Notes: generated by a model from the sequence alone, not told the origin. A stretch of DNA of 64,000 bases from Clostridia bacterium (GCA_017543285.1 JAFYGK010000008.1:42558-106557); one strand, 5' to 3'; counted from the first letter of the stretch, positions 52,542-60,663 are shown. A program made the numbers and translations.

Positions 52542-54479
52542 ATGGGAAAAACCATAGCTCAGAAAATAATTGAAGCCCATCTTTTAGAAGGGGAAATGAA
52601 TGTCGGTCAGGAAATCGGCCTCAGAATCGATCAGACGCTGACACAGGACGCGACAGGCACGATGGCATATCTCGAATTTGAAGCAATGGGCATTCCGAGG
52701 GTAAAAACCGAACGATCGGTTGCATATATAGATCACAACACACTTCAGGCGGGATTTGAAAATGCCGACGACCACCGCTTTATTCAGACGGTGACAAAAA
52801 AGCACGGTATCTATTTCTCCAGACCGGGCAACGGCATCTGCCATCAGGTTCATCTCGAGCGTTTCGGCAAGCCGGGCAAAACCCTCATCGGTTCTGACAG
52901 CCATACACCCACAGGCGGAGGAATCGGTATGCTGGCATTCGGCGCAGGCGGACTCGATGTTGCTGTTGCGATGGGCGGCGGCACATATTATATCACCATG
53001 CCCAAGATGGTCAGAGTAAACCTCACCGGTAAGCTGTCAGCATGGGTTTCGGCAAAGGATGTTATTCTTGAAGTGCTGCGCATAATGAGCGTCAAGGGCG
53101 GCGTAGGCAAGATAATCGAATATGCGGGCGAAGGCGTTAAAACACTGACCGTGCCCGAAAGAGCGACAATAACAAACATGGGCGCCGAGCTCGGCGCGAC
53201 CACTTCCGTTTTCCCATCCGACGAAATGACCAGAGATTTTCTCAAGGCGCAGGGAAGGGAAGGAGACTATATCGAATTAAAGAGCGATGACGACGCTGAA
53301 TACGACGAGGTTATAAATATTGATCTCAGCGCCTTGAAGCCTGCCGCTGCAATGCCCCATTCGCCCGACAATGTTAAAACTGTGGAGGAGATAGGGCCGA
53401 TCAAGGTGGACCAGGTCTGCATCGGTTCATGCACGAATTCCAGCTATCTCGATCTCATGAAGGTTGCAAAGATACTCAAGGGCAAGACAATAGCCGACGG
53501 TGTTTCGCTCTCTATTTCACCCGGCTCCAAGCAGGTCTATTCCATGATGGCAAGCAACGGCATGCTTGCCGACATTATCAACGCCGGCGGACGAATCTTA
53601 GAGTGCGCCTGCGGGCCATGCATAGGCATGGGCTTTTCGCCCAATTCCGGCGGTGTTTCACTGAGAACCTTCAACAGAAACTTTGAGGGACGCTCAGGCA
53701 CGGCAGACGGACAGGTTTATCTCGTCAGCCCCGAAACTGCTGCAGCCTCCGCGCTGACCGGCTATCTTACCGACCCGAGAACGCTCGGAGACGCCGTAAA
53801 AATCGAAATGCCCAACAGTTTCCCGGTCAATGACAATATGATTATAGCTCCCGCGAGCGTTGATGAAATGGACAGCGTTGAGGTTCTGCGCGGTCCCAAT
53901 ATAAAGCCCTTCCCCGTTGCGGACGCTCTGCCCGAAAGCATTGAAGCGGGCGTATCGCTGAAGGTGGAAGACAACATAACCACCGATCACATCATGCCGG
54001 CAGGCGCAAAGATTCTGCCCTATCGCTCCAACATTCCTTATATGAGCCAGTTCTGCTTCGCCGTATGCGACAAGCAGTTCCCGGAGCGCGCAAAGGAAAT
54101 GGGCCAAAGCATTGTTGTCGGAGGCAACAACTACGGTCAGGGCTCGTCAAGAGAACATGCTGCTCTTGTGCCGCTCTATTTGGGCGTGAAAGCGGTTATA
54201 GTGAAGTCGTTTGCCAGAATTCACAGGGCAAATCTGGTAAATGCCGGTATTCTTCCGCTCACCTTCAAGAATCCCGATGATTACGACAGGATAGAGCAGG
54301 GCGACAAACTGAGTATCCCCGATATCAAAAAGCTGGTGGAGACTGCGGATCAAGCTGTTGTGATAAATGTCAGCAAGGGTGTTGAGATACCCGTGCTTCT
54401 CGAACTGTCACAGAGACAGCGCGACATGCTCATAGCCGGCGGTCTGCTCAACTACACAAGGCAGCTCAACGAGAAATAA
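52542..54479 (+). CDS. acnA: Aconitate hydratase
   Basis: The 645-residue enzyme converts citrate to isocitrate with a 4Fe-4S cluster. Cluster cysteines lie in CIGSCTNSSYLDL near 293 and in CACGPCIGMGFSPNSGG near 355-371. GSDSHTPTGGGIGMLAFGAGG near 114-134 and the swivel-domain motif GGNNYGQGSSREHAALVP near 528-545 are conserved. The length and arrangement fit the shorter bacterial/archaeal aconitase type, not the 890-residue AcnA. AAGGAG precedes the ATG. icd follows 59 bases later in the same direction; no citrate synthase is present in the window. Confidence 0.94.
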   Translation: MGKTIAQKIIEAHLLEGEMNVGQEIGLRIDQTLTQDATGTMAYLEFEAMGIPRVKTERSVAYIDHNTLQAGFENADDHRFIQTVTKKHGIYFSRPGNGICHQVHLERFGKPGKTLIGSDSHTPTGGGIGMLAFGAGGLDVAVAMGGGTYYITMPKMVRVNLTGKLSAWVSAKDVILEVLRIMSVKGGVGKIIEYAGEGVKTLTVPERATITNMGAELGATTSVFPSDEMTRDFLKAQGREGDYIELKSDDDAEYDEVINIDLSALKPAAAMPHSPDNVKTVEEIGPIKVDQVCIGSCTNSSYLDLMKVAKILKGKTIADGVSLSISPGSKQVYSMMASNGMLADIINAGGRILECACGPCIGMGFSPNSGGVSLRTFNRNFEGRSGTADGQVYLVSPETAAASALTGYLTDPRTLGDAVKIEMPNSFPVNDNMIIAPASVDEMDSVEVLRGPNIKPFPVADALPESIEAGVSLKVEDNITTDHIMPAGAKILPYRSNIPYMSQFCFAVCDKQFPERAKEMGQSIVVGGNNYGQGSSREHAALVPLYLGVKAVIVKSFARIHRANLVNAGILPLTFKNPDDYDRIEQGDKLSIPDIKKLVETADQAVVINVSKGVEIPVLLELSQRQRDMLIAGGLLNYTRQLNEK

Positions 54480-54538
54480 TGCCAAACCGTTTTTTGCGGT
54501 TGATTTTCAATTATCAATAACAACTGGAGGATGCATAA

Positions 54539-55705
54539 ATGCAGGATAAAATCAACGCTGCCGTCGAGCAGTTTAAAAAGGTTGTCACGTCTCAGCTCGA
54601 AAGGGTCGAGAAAATGAAAGCTCAGAAGGATTTCGTCGATTACGAAAGGCTCGATAAAATAGTTATCGGTATTTGCGGCGGCGACGGCATAGGTCCCGTC
54701 ATCGCACACGAGGCCGAGAGAGTCATATCCTATCTTCTTGCCGACGACGTTAAGAGCGGCAGAATAGAATTCAAGGAGATCGACGGACTCACTATAGAAA
54801 ACAGGGTAGCACATAACTGTGCAATTCCTGCGGATGTTCTTGAAGAGCTCAAGGCCTGCCATGTCATCCTCAAGGGCCCGACAACCACACCGAGACAGGG
54901 CGATCCCTGGCCCAACGTCGAGTCGGCAAACGTCGCCATGAGAAAAGAGCTTGATCTCTTTGCAAACGTGCGTCCGGTAAAAATTCCCGATCAGGGCATA
55001 GACTGGACATTTTTCCGCGAAAACACCGAGGGCGCGTACACCCTCGGCTCACAGGGCGTTAACGTCAACGACGATCTTGCCGTTGACTTCACCGTCACAA
55101 CGACCGAAGGCACCGAGAGAATTGCGCGCCTTGCCTATGAATACGCAAAGAAAAACGGCAAGAGCCGCGTTTCCATCATCACGAAGGCAAACGTCATCAA
55201 GACCACCGACGGCAAGTTCCTCAACCTCTGCAAAAAGATCGGAGAGGAATATCCGGACATTACCACCGACGACTGGTACATCGACATCACAACTGCAAAA
55301 CTGATCGACGAAAAGCGCCGCCGCGATTTTCAGGTCTTCGTGCTGCCCAATCTCTATGGCGACATAATCACAGACGAGGCCGCCGAGATGCAGGGCGGAG
55401 TTGGCACTGCCGGCAGCGCAAATCTTGGCAAACGCTACGCCATGTTTGAGGCCATCCACGGTTCGGCTCCGAGAATGGTTCAGGAGGGCCGCGCAAAGTA
55501 TGCCGATCCCTGTTCCATGCTCCGCGCCACTGTAATGCTGCTGTCCCATATCGGATACCAGAAGCAGGCCGATCAGCTCGAGCGTGCGCTTGACATCTGC
55601 ATGTACGAAGAAAAGAAGCTGACCATAACCGGACGCGACACCGGCTGCACCTGTGAGCAATTCGGCGACTATGTTATGGAAACGGTTGAATCCCTCGCGG
55701 ATTAA
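54539..55705 (+). CDS. icd: Isocitrate dehydrogenase family protein
   Basis: The 388-residue enzyme belongs to the isocitrate/isopropylmalate dehydrogenase family and, next to aconitase, most likely oxidises isocitrate to 2-oxoglutarate. About 40 helical residues precede the fold, which begins VIGICGGDGIGPVIAHEAER. The substrate region has KGPTTTPRQGDPWPNVESAN near 118, ENTEGAYTLGSQG near 161 (phosphate loop), TKANVIKTTDGKF near 218 and GDIITDEAAEMQGGVGTAGSAN near 277. NAD or NADP preference cannot be settled by eye. GGAGG precedes the ATG. Confidence 0.92.
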   Translation: MQDKINAAVEQFKKVVTSQLERVEKMKAQKDFVDYERLDKIVIGICGGDGIGPVIAHEAERVISYLLADDVKSGRIEFKEIDGLTIENRVAHNCAIPADVLEELKACHVILKGPTTTPRQGDPWPNVESANVAMRKELDLFANVRPVKIPDQGIDWTFFRENTEGAYTLGSQGVNVNDDLAVDFTVTTTEGTERIARLAYEYAKKNGKSRVSIITKANVIKTTDGKFLNLCKKIGEEYPDITTDDWYIDITTAKLIDEKRRRDFQVFVLPNLYGDIITDEAAEMQGGVGTAGSANLGKRYAMFEAIHGSAPRMVQEGRAKYADPCSMLRATVMLLSHIGYQKQADQLERALDICMYEEKKLTITGRDTGCTCEQFGDYVMETVESLAD

Positions 55706-55804
55706 AATGCTACAGACGCCTGCGGAGCAACCGCCTTTGCAGGGTCAAAAAATACGCGGCGTGCCTTCGGACAGGGCGCGCCGAAAAAGGCAGGCGAAGC
55801 AGTT

Positions 55805-56440
55805 ATGAGCAAAAGTGAAAACATCTCCCTGTCGGTAATCAAAAGATTACCGAGATATTACCGTTTTTTAGGCAGCCTTAAAAAACAGGGAATAGTGCGC
55901 ATTTCGTCGAGAGAATTATCAGAGAGAATGGGCCTTACCGCTTCCCAGATAAGGCAGGATTTTAACTGCTTCGGCGGATTCGGCCAGCAGGGCTACGGCT
56001 ATATTGTTGAGCAGCTTCATGAGGAAATAGGAAAGATTCTCGGCGTCGGCAGAAGAATGAAGGCGGTTTTGATAGGAGCCGGGAACCTTGGAAGAGCTAT
56101 TGCGACTCATATGGAATTTGAAAGGAACGGTTTTAAGCTGATCGGTCTCTTTGACAGAGACGAGAAAGTAAGAAAAAATACCGTCGGCGGCATGAAGGTT
56201 ATGAGCATGGATGAGCTTGACGGCTTTTGCAGGGAAAACAAACCGGACATCGCCATAATATGTCTGCCGGACAGCAGCGTGGCGGCTGTGACCGAGCGGT
56301 TGATTTCGCTTGGAGTCAACGGATTCTGGAACTATTCCCACTATGACATTCACCTCAATTTCCCTGAAGCAAAGGTGGAAAGCGTCCATCTCAGCGACAG
56401 CCTGCTTGTTTTGGGTTATAACATGAAAAATTGCGAATAG
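55805..56440 (+). CDS. rex: Redox-sensing transcriptional repressor Rex
   Basis: The 211-residue repressor senses the NADH/NAD+ ratio. An N-terminal winged helix (VIKRLPRYYRFLGSLKKQGI, then MGLTASQIRQDFNCFGGFGQQGYGY, to about 75) is followed by a Rossmann domain with LIGAGNLGRAIATHMEF near 87-103 and a domain-swapped C-terminal helix. NADH binding releases it from DNA. It lies 99 bases after icd and ends at a strong terminator. A near-perfect Rex operator occurs 557 bases downstream of its stop (56997-57014). Confidence 0.96.
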   Translation: MSKSENISLSVIKRLPRYYRFLGSLKKQGIVRISSRELSERMGLTASQIRQDFNCFGGFGQQGYGYIVEQLHEEIGKILGVGRRMKAVLIGAGNLGRAIATHMEFERNGFKLIGLFDRDEKVRKNTVGGMKVMSMDELDGFCRENKPDIAIICLPDSSVAAVTERLISLGVNGFWNYSHYDIHLNFPEAKVESVHLSDSLLVLGYNMKNCE

Positions 56441-56483
56441 CTTTGACGCAGACCTGCGTCGGGCGAATCGCAAACGACAAAGA

Positions 56484-56517
56484 AAATTCGCTCTGCGACG
56501 AGGCAGAGCGAATTTTT
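56484..56517 (+). terminator. Intrinsic terminator of rex
   Basis: A 13-bp stem (56484-56496 with 56503-56515) around a six-base loop ends in a T run. Ts on the opposite strand are few, so it mainly serves the plus strand. Confidence 0.85.
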
Positions 56518-56567
56518 AGGTCATATGGTCAATAACAAGGAATAATTCGAATTCAGAAGGCGCAATA

Positions 56568-56819
56568 TCATGCGGCGCCGTGGATGCACATTTCCAAAAG
56601 CATCAAGAAATCTTCGTCGCTGTCACACTCGATCGAGGCCTTTGCGATTTTGCCGCCTTCGATGAGTCTTGCTATGCCCATAAACTGGCAGAGCTTGCTT
56701 TTCAGATTGAGCCTGTCGCCTTCCTCGGTGACCAGCCATACATCCTTATGGCACTTGTCGACCATGTTCATCAGATCGACGGGGTTAAGATTGAATAAAT
56801 CAATAACGGGTTTTTTCAT
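56568..56819 (-). CDS. Small HPr-like protein of unknown function (83 aa)
   Basis: I cannot name this family with certainty. The 83-residue protein runs MKKPVIDLFNLNPVDLMNMV, DVWLVTEEGDRLNLKSKLCQ, FMGIARLIEGGKI and CDSDEDFLMLLEMCIHGAA. The order of strands and helices, with RLNLKSKLCQ-FMGI in the place where HPr has the D-(A/G)-KS-xx-G(L) segment, and an acidic EDF stretch near the end, suggests an HPr-like fold without the phosphorylatable His-15. It could bind a partner without phosphotransfer. AAGGATG precedes the ATG. It has its own promoter and is divergent from apgM. Confidence 0.7.
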   Translation of the reverse strand: MKKPVIDLFNLNPVDLMNMVDKCHKDVWLVTEEGDRLNLKSKLCQFMGIARLIEGGKIAKASIECDSDEDFLMLLEMCIHGAA

Positions 56820-56888
56820 TTTACATCATCCTTTCTGAAAAACCGTATTGCGTGAAACCGAGCTTCGTTTCATCTCAGCTTCGACTAT

Positions 56889-56916
56889 ATTATACTCGGG
56901 AAAATCAGAAAGTCAA
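56889..56916 (-). promoter_or_regulatory. Predicted promoter of the HPr-like gene
   Basis: On the minus strand TTGACT (56911-56916) and TATAAT (56889-56894) are 16 bases apart, about 70 bases before the ATG. Confidence 0.7.
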
Positions 56917-56935
56917 GAAAAAATGCCTTCTTTCT

Positions 56936-56964
56936 TTGTGGATATTGCTATAGAAAAATATAAT
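56936..56964 (+). promoter_or_regulatory. Predicted distal promoter toward apgM
   Basis: TTGTGG (56936-56941) and TATAAT (56959-56964) are 17 bases apart. The Rex-type site begins about 32 bases downstream of the -10. Confidence 0.5.
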
Positions 56965-56996
56965 GTTTTTGTACAATATATACAGGTAAAAAATGA

Positions 56997-57014
56997 TTGT
57001 TAGATATTTAACAA
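56997..57014 (+). promoter_or_regulatory. Candidate Rex operator
   Basis: TTGTTAGATATTTAACAA is an 18-base palindrome with TTGTTA and TAACAA arms. It differs from the clostridial Rex consensus TTGTTAANNNNTTAACAA at one of 14 fixed positions. The rex gene is about 0.6 kb away. Likely targets are apgM and/or the HPr-like gene. Confidence 0.7.
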
Positions 57015-57207
57015 TAATATCCGTTGTATTTTTCATCAATATTTCGCAGGATAACGGTGAAATACTATTGCAAATCAATCAAGAAATATGAACGTCTTAT
57101 CCGTAATAGACCGATCAAAAGCCGTGCTTTGGCCGGTTTGCCCTATCATTATGTTAAAATAAAATAGGCAGTAAGAGGCATATTTTTGATTTGCCGGGAA
57201 TAAAATG

Positions 57208-57236
57208 TTTATTTTTTGAAATATTTGTGGTACAAT
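57208..57236 (+). promoter_or_regulatory. Predicted proximal promoter of apgM
   Basis: An extended -10, TGGTACAAT (TACAAT at 57231-57236), has TTTATT 17 bases upstream at 57208-57213. It lies about 70 bases before the ATG. Confidence 0.55.
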
Positions 57237-57308
57237 TACTGATAGCCCGATTAACACACGGGATCGACACAACAAATAAAACCCATATTATATAAAGGAG
57301 CGTCATAA

Positions 57309-58517
57309 ATGAAATATGTAGTTCTCTTATGCGACGGCATGGCCGACTATCCTATTGAGGAGCTGGGCGGCAGAACTCCGATGGAAGCGGCCAACAAGCC
57401 AAATATGGACCGTCTTGCGGCAAAAAGCTATGTCGGACTTGCCAAAACCGTGCCGAACGGCTTTCCTGCAGGAAGCGACGTGGCCAATCTTTCCATGCTG
57501 GGCTACAGCCCGAAGGAATACTATACCGGAAGATCTCCTCTTGAGGCCGTGAGCATGGGCGTTCAGATGGACGCCGACGATCTGGCATTCCGCTGCAATC
57601 TGGTTACGCTGTCCGATGAAGAAAACTACAGAGATAAAACCATGCTGGATTACTGCGCAGGCGATATTTCAAGCAGCGAGGCCGCGCAGATTATCGAAAC
57701 AGTACAGGAAATGCTCGGCGATGAAGTCTATTCCTTCTATCCGGGCGTCAGCTACAGACACTGCCTGAAGGTAAAGGGCGGCTGCGCCGACCTTCCTGTT
57801 TTCACTCCGCCTCACGATATAAGCTTAAAACCCATCAGGGAGCATATATATAAGAGTGAAAGCTCCAGAAAGCTTTATGAGCTTATGGAAAAGAGCTATT
57901 CGATACTTAAAGACCATCCCGTCAACGTCAGGAGAATTGCCGAGGGCAAAAACCCCGCCAACTCCATTTGGCTCTGGGGTCAGGGGAGCAAGCCCGATCT
58001 TGACGATTTTATCGACAAATTCGGTCTGAAGGGCTCCATCATATCGGCGGTCGACCTTCTAAGGGGTATTGGCAAGAGCGCGGAAATGGCGACTCCGGAA
58101 GTCGAGGGCGCGACAGGGTATATCGACACCAACTTCGAGGGCAAGGCATACGCCGCCGTTGATGAGCTTTCCAGGGGACAGGACTATGTTTATATACATG
58201 TTGAAGCTCCGGATGAATGCGGACACAGAGGGGAGCTTGACAATAAGATACGTTCAATCGAGATAATCGACAATATTATGCTGCCCATAATCCTTGACGC
58301 TCTCAACGAATATGACGACTATAAGATAATGATTGCACCCGACCACCCCACGCCTCTCAGCACGAGAACACATGCGAGAGACGCCGTACCTTTTATGATT
58401 TACCATAAAAAATGTGAAGTTCAGGGCGTTGACAATTTCTGCGAAAGAACCGCCAAAGAAACCGGAAACTATGTGGAACACGCGTACGATCTGACAAGGA
58501 TCATGATGAATCTCTGA
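57309..58517 (+). CDS. apgM: Cofactor-independent phosphoglycerate mutase (ApgM type)
   Basis: The 402-residue alkaline-phosphatase-superfamily enzyme interconverts 3- and 2-phosphoglycerate in glycolysis using a metal-bound phosphoserine. The start MKYVVLLCDGMADYPIEELG and TPMEAANKPNMDRLA are the family signature; the nucleophile serine is in GSDVANLSMLG near 58-68. Metal-binding motifs HVEAPDECGHRGE near 300 and APDHPTPLSTRTHARD near 345 are complete. The ApgM type, shared with archaea, is common in Clostridia and is also annotated as a putative homoserine kinase. AAAGGAG precedes the ATG. A Rex-type operator lies upstream. Confidence 0.94.
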   Translation: MKYVVLLCDGMADYPIEELGGRTPMEAANKPNMDRLAAKSYVGLAKTVPNGFPAGSDVANLSMLGYSPKEYYTGRSPLEAVSMGVQMDADDLAFRCNLVTLSDEENYRDKTMLDYCAGDISSSEAAQIIETVQEMLGDEVYSFYPGVSYRHCLKVKGGCADLPVFTPPHDISLKPIREHIYKSESSRKLYELMEKSYSILKDHPVNVRRIAEGKNPANSIWLWGQGSKPDLDDFIDKFGLKGSIISAVDLLRGIGKSAEMATPEVEGATGYIDTNFEGKAYAAVDELSRGQDYVYIHVEAPDECGHRGELDNKIRSIEIIDNIMLPIILDALNEYDDYKIMIAPDHPTPLSTRTHARDAVPFMIYHKKCEVQGVDNFCERTAKETGNYVEHAYDLTRIMMNL

Positions 58518-58559
58518 TTGAAACCGCAGAAGGACGCGCTTTGCGTCAACGGAGGAGAA

Positions 58560-58754
58560 ATGCGCAAGGATAACGGGTTATCATCAAAACAGATCATGCT
58601 GTCGCTGATAATATGCGTCGTTATGGCCGTGCTTTACTTTGCGTCCGCCTATTTTTTCGGCAGGCAGATCGCCAACATTGTATTGATGTGCGGTCTTGCT
58701 TTGGGAGCGGTCGTTGTCCTTGTTGCGCGCTATATCGAAGCAAGGCGACGGTAA
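58560..58754 (+). CDS. Small two-helix membrane protein (64 aa)
   Basis: I do not recognise a family. The protein starts MRKDNGLSSKQIMLSLIICV, has two hydrophobic helices (about 11-30 and 35-56) and a basic tail (RYIEARRR), which suggests both ends face the cytoplasm. GGAGG lies directly upstream of the ATG at 58560; the in-frame TTG at 58518 overlaps the end of apgM and is less likely. It sits 42 bases after apgM and may be co-transcribed with it. Confidence 0.65.
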   Translation: MRKDNGLSSKQIMLSLIICVVMAVLYFASAYFFGRQIANIVLMCGLALGAVVVLVARYIEARRR

Positions 58755-58840
58755 TCCCGCGCTGCCGGAAGAACGTGCGGCCGGTTTTTCGGAACAGGCA
58801 TGCCGTCGCAATTATTGTCCGGGTATAATGTCTCCGACGC

Positions 58841-58869
58841 TTGACAGTACGTTATTTTTATATTAATAT
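58841..58869 (+). promoter_or_regulatory. Predicted promoter of the corrinoid adenosyltransferase gene
   Basis: TTGACA (58841-58846) and TAATAT (58864-58869) are 17 bases apart, about 85 bases before the ATG. Confidence 0.65.
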
Positions 58870-58891
58870 ATTCACGGGATATTCACGGAAT

Positions 58892-58918
58892 AAAACCACT
58901 GTTCAAAGCCGTGGTTTT
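58892..58918 (+). promoter_or_regulatory. Hairpin in the cobO leader (possible attenuator)
   Basis: AAAACCAC (58892-58899) pairs with GTGGTTTT (58911-58918) across an 11-base loop. It lies between the predicted promoter and the ribosome-binding site. The stem ends in TTTT, so it could act as a weak terminator or attenuator. I see no cobalamin riboswitch. Confidence 0.45.
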
Positions 58919-58954
58919 GTCGCGTCAAACCTCATGCTTTCAGGAGGGCTTATC

Positions 58955-59458
58955 ATGGAAGACGGCATGGTTTATGTTTATTTCGGCGAGGGCAAAGGAA
59001 AAACGTCAGCCGCCTTCGGTCTGGCGATGCGTGCCAGCGGACGCGGAAAGCGTGTTCTTATTGCGCAGTTTCTGAAAAACAACGATTCAGGCGAGAGAAA
59101 TGCCGCGAATCTGCTCAACAATATGACCGTTTTGCCCTGCCCGGACAGAGTCACATTTACCTCCGATATGACCGAACAGGAAAAGGAGGATATGCACATC
59201 TATTACGATTCGCTGTTCCGGAGGGCTGCGGATATGGTTTTGCGCGAGGAATTTGACGCTGTCGTTTTTGATGAAATACTTACCGCTGTCGAGGCCGGCC
59301 TGCTGGATAAGACCAGACTTACCGACTTCCTCAAAAACCGTTCGCAGGATACCGAGATCATACTTACAGGAACAAGCGCCGATGAGGATATAATCGCTCT
59401 CGCCGATTATGTTTCCAAAATCGAGAGAATAAAGCAGCCGGAAAGCCCTGAGGCCTGA
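58955..59458 (+). CDS. cobO: Corrinoid adenosyltransferase, CobO/BtuR family
   Basis: The 167-residue enzyme transfers the adenosyl group of ATP to cobalt(I) corrinoids, giving adenosylcobalamin or its precursors. The P-loop YFGEGKGKTSAAFGLAMRA (about 9-27) is the CobO signature, followed by RVLIAQFLKN, an FDAVVFDEILTAVEAGLL Walker B-like segment near 104, and EIILTGTSAD near 137. Length is slightly short for CobO (about 170-200). AGGAGG precedes the ATG at 58955; the frame extends upstream without support. It stands alone, not within a cobalamin pathway cluster. Confidence 0.9.
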   Translation: MEDGMVYVYFGEGKGKTSAAFGLAMRASGRGKRVLIAQFLKNNDSGERNAANLLNNMTVLPCPDRVTFTSDMTEQEKEDMHIYYDSLFRRAADMVLREEFDAVVFDEILTAVEAGLLDKTRLTDFLKNRSQDTEIILTGTSADEDIIALADYVSKIERIKQPESPEA

Positions 59459-59476
59459 CCGCGCGTTTTAAAACAA

Positions 59477-59487
59477 TTTGTGACAAA
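59477..59487 (+). promoter_or_regulatory. Small palindrome upstream of the ferredoxin promoter
   Basis: TTTGTGACAAA is a 5+1+5 palindrome ending 13 bases before the -35 of the ferredoxin promoter. It could be a regulator site but is too short to assign. Confidence 0.3.
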
Positions 59488-59500
59488 CTGCAAAAAATAC

Positions 59501-59528
59501 TTGCATTTTACAGAATTGATGATACAAT
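59501..59528 (+). promoter_or_regulatory. Predicted promoter of the ferredoxin gene
   Basis: TTGCAT (59501-59506) and TACAAT (59523-59528) are 16 bases apart, and TGA directly precedes the -10 (extended -10). A small hairpin (TTCCGTA with TTACGGAA, about 59557-59574) stands between it and the AAGGAGG ribosome-binding site. High expression is likely. Confidence 0.7.
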
Positions 59529-59601
59529 ATATTTGTAATGAGGCTATGTCTCATTCCGTATTTATTACGGAACCCAAGTCTCTTTAAGGAGGTGTACATA
59601 T

Positions 59602-59772
59602 ATGGCATACGTCATTTCCGATGAATGTTTACAGTGCGGTGCATGCGAGGCCGAATGTCCCGTAGAAGCTATCTCCGCCGGTGAAACAAAGTACGTTATC
59701 GATCCTGATACATGTATAGAATGCGGTTCTTGCGCAGCTACATGTCCCGCAGAGGCCATCAGCGCCGAATAA
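59602..59772 (+). CDS. 2[4Fe-4S] ferredoxin
   Basis: The 56-residue clostridial-type ferredoxin starts MAYVISDECLQCGACEAECP. Two complete 4Fe-4S motifs are present: CLQCGACEAECP (about 9-20) and CIECGSCAATCP (about 38-49). It is a soluble low-potential electron carrier; in this lineage partners should include pyruvate:ferredoxin oxidoreductase, [FeFe]-hydrogenase and the Rnf complex encoded 24 kb upstream. The ATG follows AAGGAGGTG at a good distance. It has its own promoter and a 12-bp terminator, so it is a monocistronic, probably abundant product. Confidence 0.95.
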   Translation: MAYVISDECLQCGACEAECPVEAISAGETKYVIDPDTCIECGSCAATCPAEAISAE

Positions 59773-59796
59773 TTGTTGGTTGATTATTAAACTTGC

Positions 59797-59844
59797 AGGG
59801 TTGCAACAGGGCTTATACCTTTTGTTGCGACCCTTTGCTTTTAC
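59797..59844 (+). terminator. Intrinsic terminator of the ferredoxin gene
   Basis: AGGGTTGCAACA (59797-59808) pairs over 12 bases (one G-T pair) with TGTTGCGACCCT (59823-59834). A T-rich stretch interrupted by GC follows. Confidence 0.75.
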
Positions 59845-59906
59845 AGACCCCGGTATGGCCGGCCGCATTATGCCCGGCGGAACCGGATGCGAGCGTAATA
59901 TTTGCT

Positions 59907-60641
59907 ATGAATGAAACCCGGATCGACAGATTAGGCAGAAATTATGATATTACCACCAGCAAAAGGCACAGCTTCGGCACCGACGCCATTATCCTCGCAA
60001 AGTTTTCCGACGCCCCGGCTAACGGCAGGATCTGCGACCTTGGTACCGGCTGCGGCATTATTCCAATGCTGCTGAGCGTTTGGGGGATCAAAGCGCATGT
60101 TGACGCGGTAGATATTCAGCCTGACGCAATAGATATGCTCAATGAAACGGTGGAGAGAAATGGTCTTTCCGACAGGATATATCCGGTCTGCTGCGACCTG
60201 AAACAGCTTAAAAATGTTTTGCCGCGCGGCTGCTACGATCTTGTTATATGCAACCCGCCATACAGAACGATCGGCTCCGGAGCGGTCTGCAAAGACGAAG
60301 GCCTGAGGGTGGCAAGGTTTGAAGTGAGTGCTAATATCTCGGATGTATGCCTTGCAGGCTCCAAGCTGCTCAGGACAGGCGGAAGGTTATGCATATGCAA
60401 CCGTCCGGACAGGCTTCCTGATTCGGTTGAAGCCATGCGGCGGTCGGGTTTTTCCCTGTCAAGGCTCAGACTGGTCCAGCAAAGAAGCGACGGCAGGGCG
60501 TGGCTGTTTCTTATGGAGGGCATAAAGAGCGGCAAAAGTCAGCTCTGTATTCTGCCCGCGCTGATTATCGAAGATAATAAAGGCGGTTATACGCCGGAAA
60601 TGAAGGATGTTTACGGTGAATTTGCCGAAAGCGCAGAATAA
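59907..60641 (+). CDS. TrmN6-type tRNA1(Val) (adenine(37)-N6)-methyltransferase
   Basis: The 244-residue SAM-dependent methyltransferase has the N-terminal DRLGRNYDITTSKRHSFGTDAIILA, the SAM motif ICDLGTGCGIIPMLLSV near 44-60, DAVDIQPDAIDM near 68, and the catalytic NPPY in DLVICNPPYRT near 115. This order matches the TrmN6/YfiC family that methylates A37 of tRNA1(Val), though relatives have other targets. The ATG at 59907 gives normal length, but its ribosome-binding site is weak. It ends 22 bases before rsmI, and pairing with rsmI is common in Firmicutes, where a GIY-YIG gene often lies between. Confidence 0.88.
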   Translation: MNETRIDRLGRNYDITTSKRHSFGTDAIILAKFSDAPANGRICDLGTGCGIIPMLLSVWGIKAHVDAVDIQPDAIDMLNETVERNGLSDRIYPVCCDLKQLKNVLPRGCYDLVICNPPYRTIGSGAVCKDEGLRVARFEVSANISDVCLAGSKLLRTGGRLCICNRPDRLPDSVEAMRRSGFSLSRLRLVQQRSDGRAWLFLMEGIKSGKSQLCILPALIIEDNKGGYTPEMKDVYGEFAESAE

Positions 60642-60663
60642 TCCGCCGGAAAGGAAGGAAAAA

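Larger units (their letters stand above)
56820..57308. other. Divergent regulatory region between the HPr-like gene and apgM
   Basis: This 489-base gap holds no supported gene. It contains a minus-strand promoter (56889-56916), a plus-strand promoter (56936-56964), a Rex-type palindrome (56997-57014) and a second plus-strand promoter close to apgM (57208-57236). A 22-codon frame at 57088 has no clear ribosome-binding site. Confidence 0.6.

Noticed and set aside
58755..58954. Cobalamin riboswitch before cobO
   Set aside because: I could not find the conserved B12-box or multi-stem layout; only one short hairpin is present, and the gap is too small.
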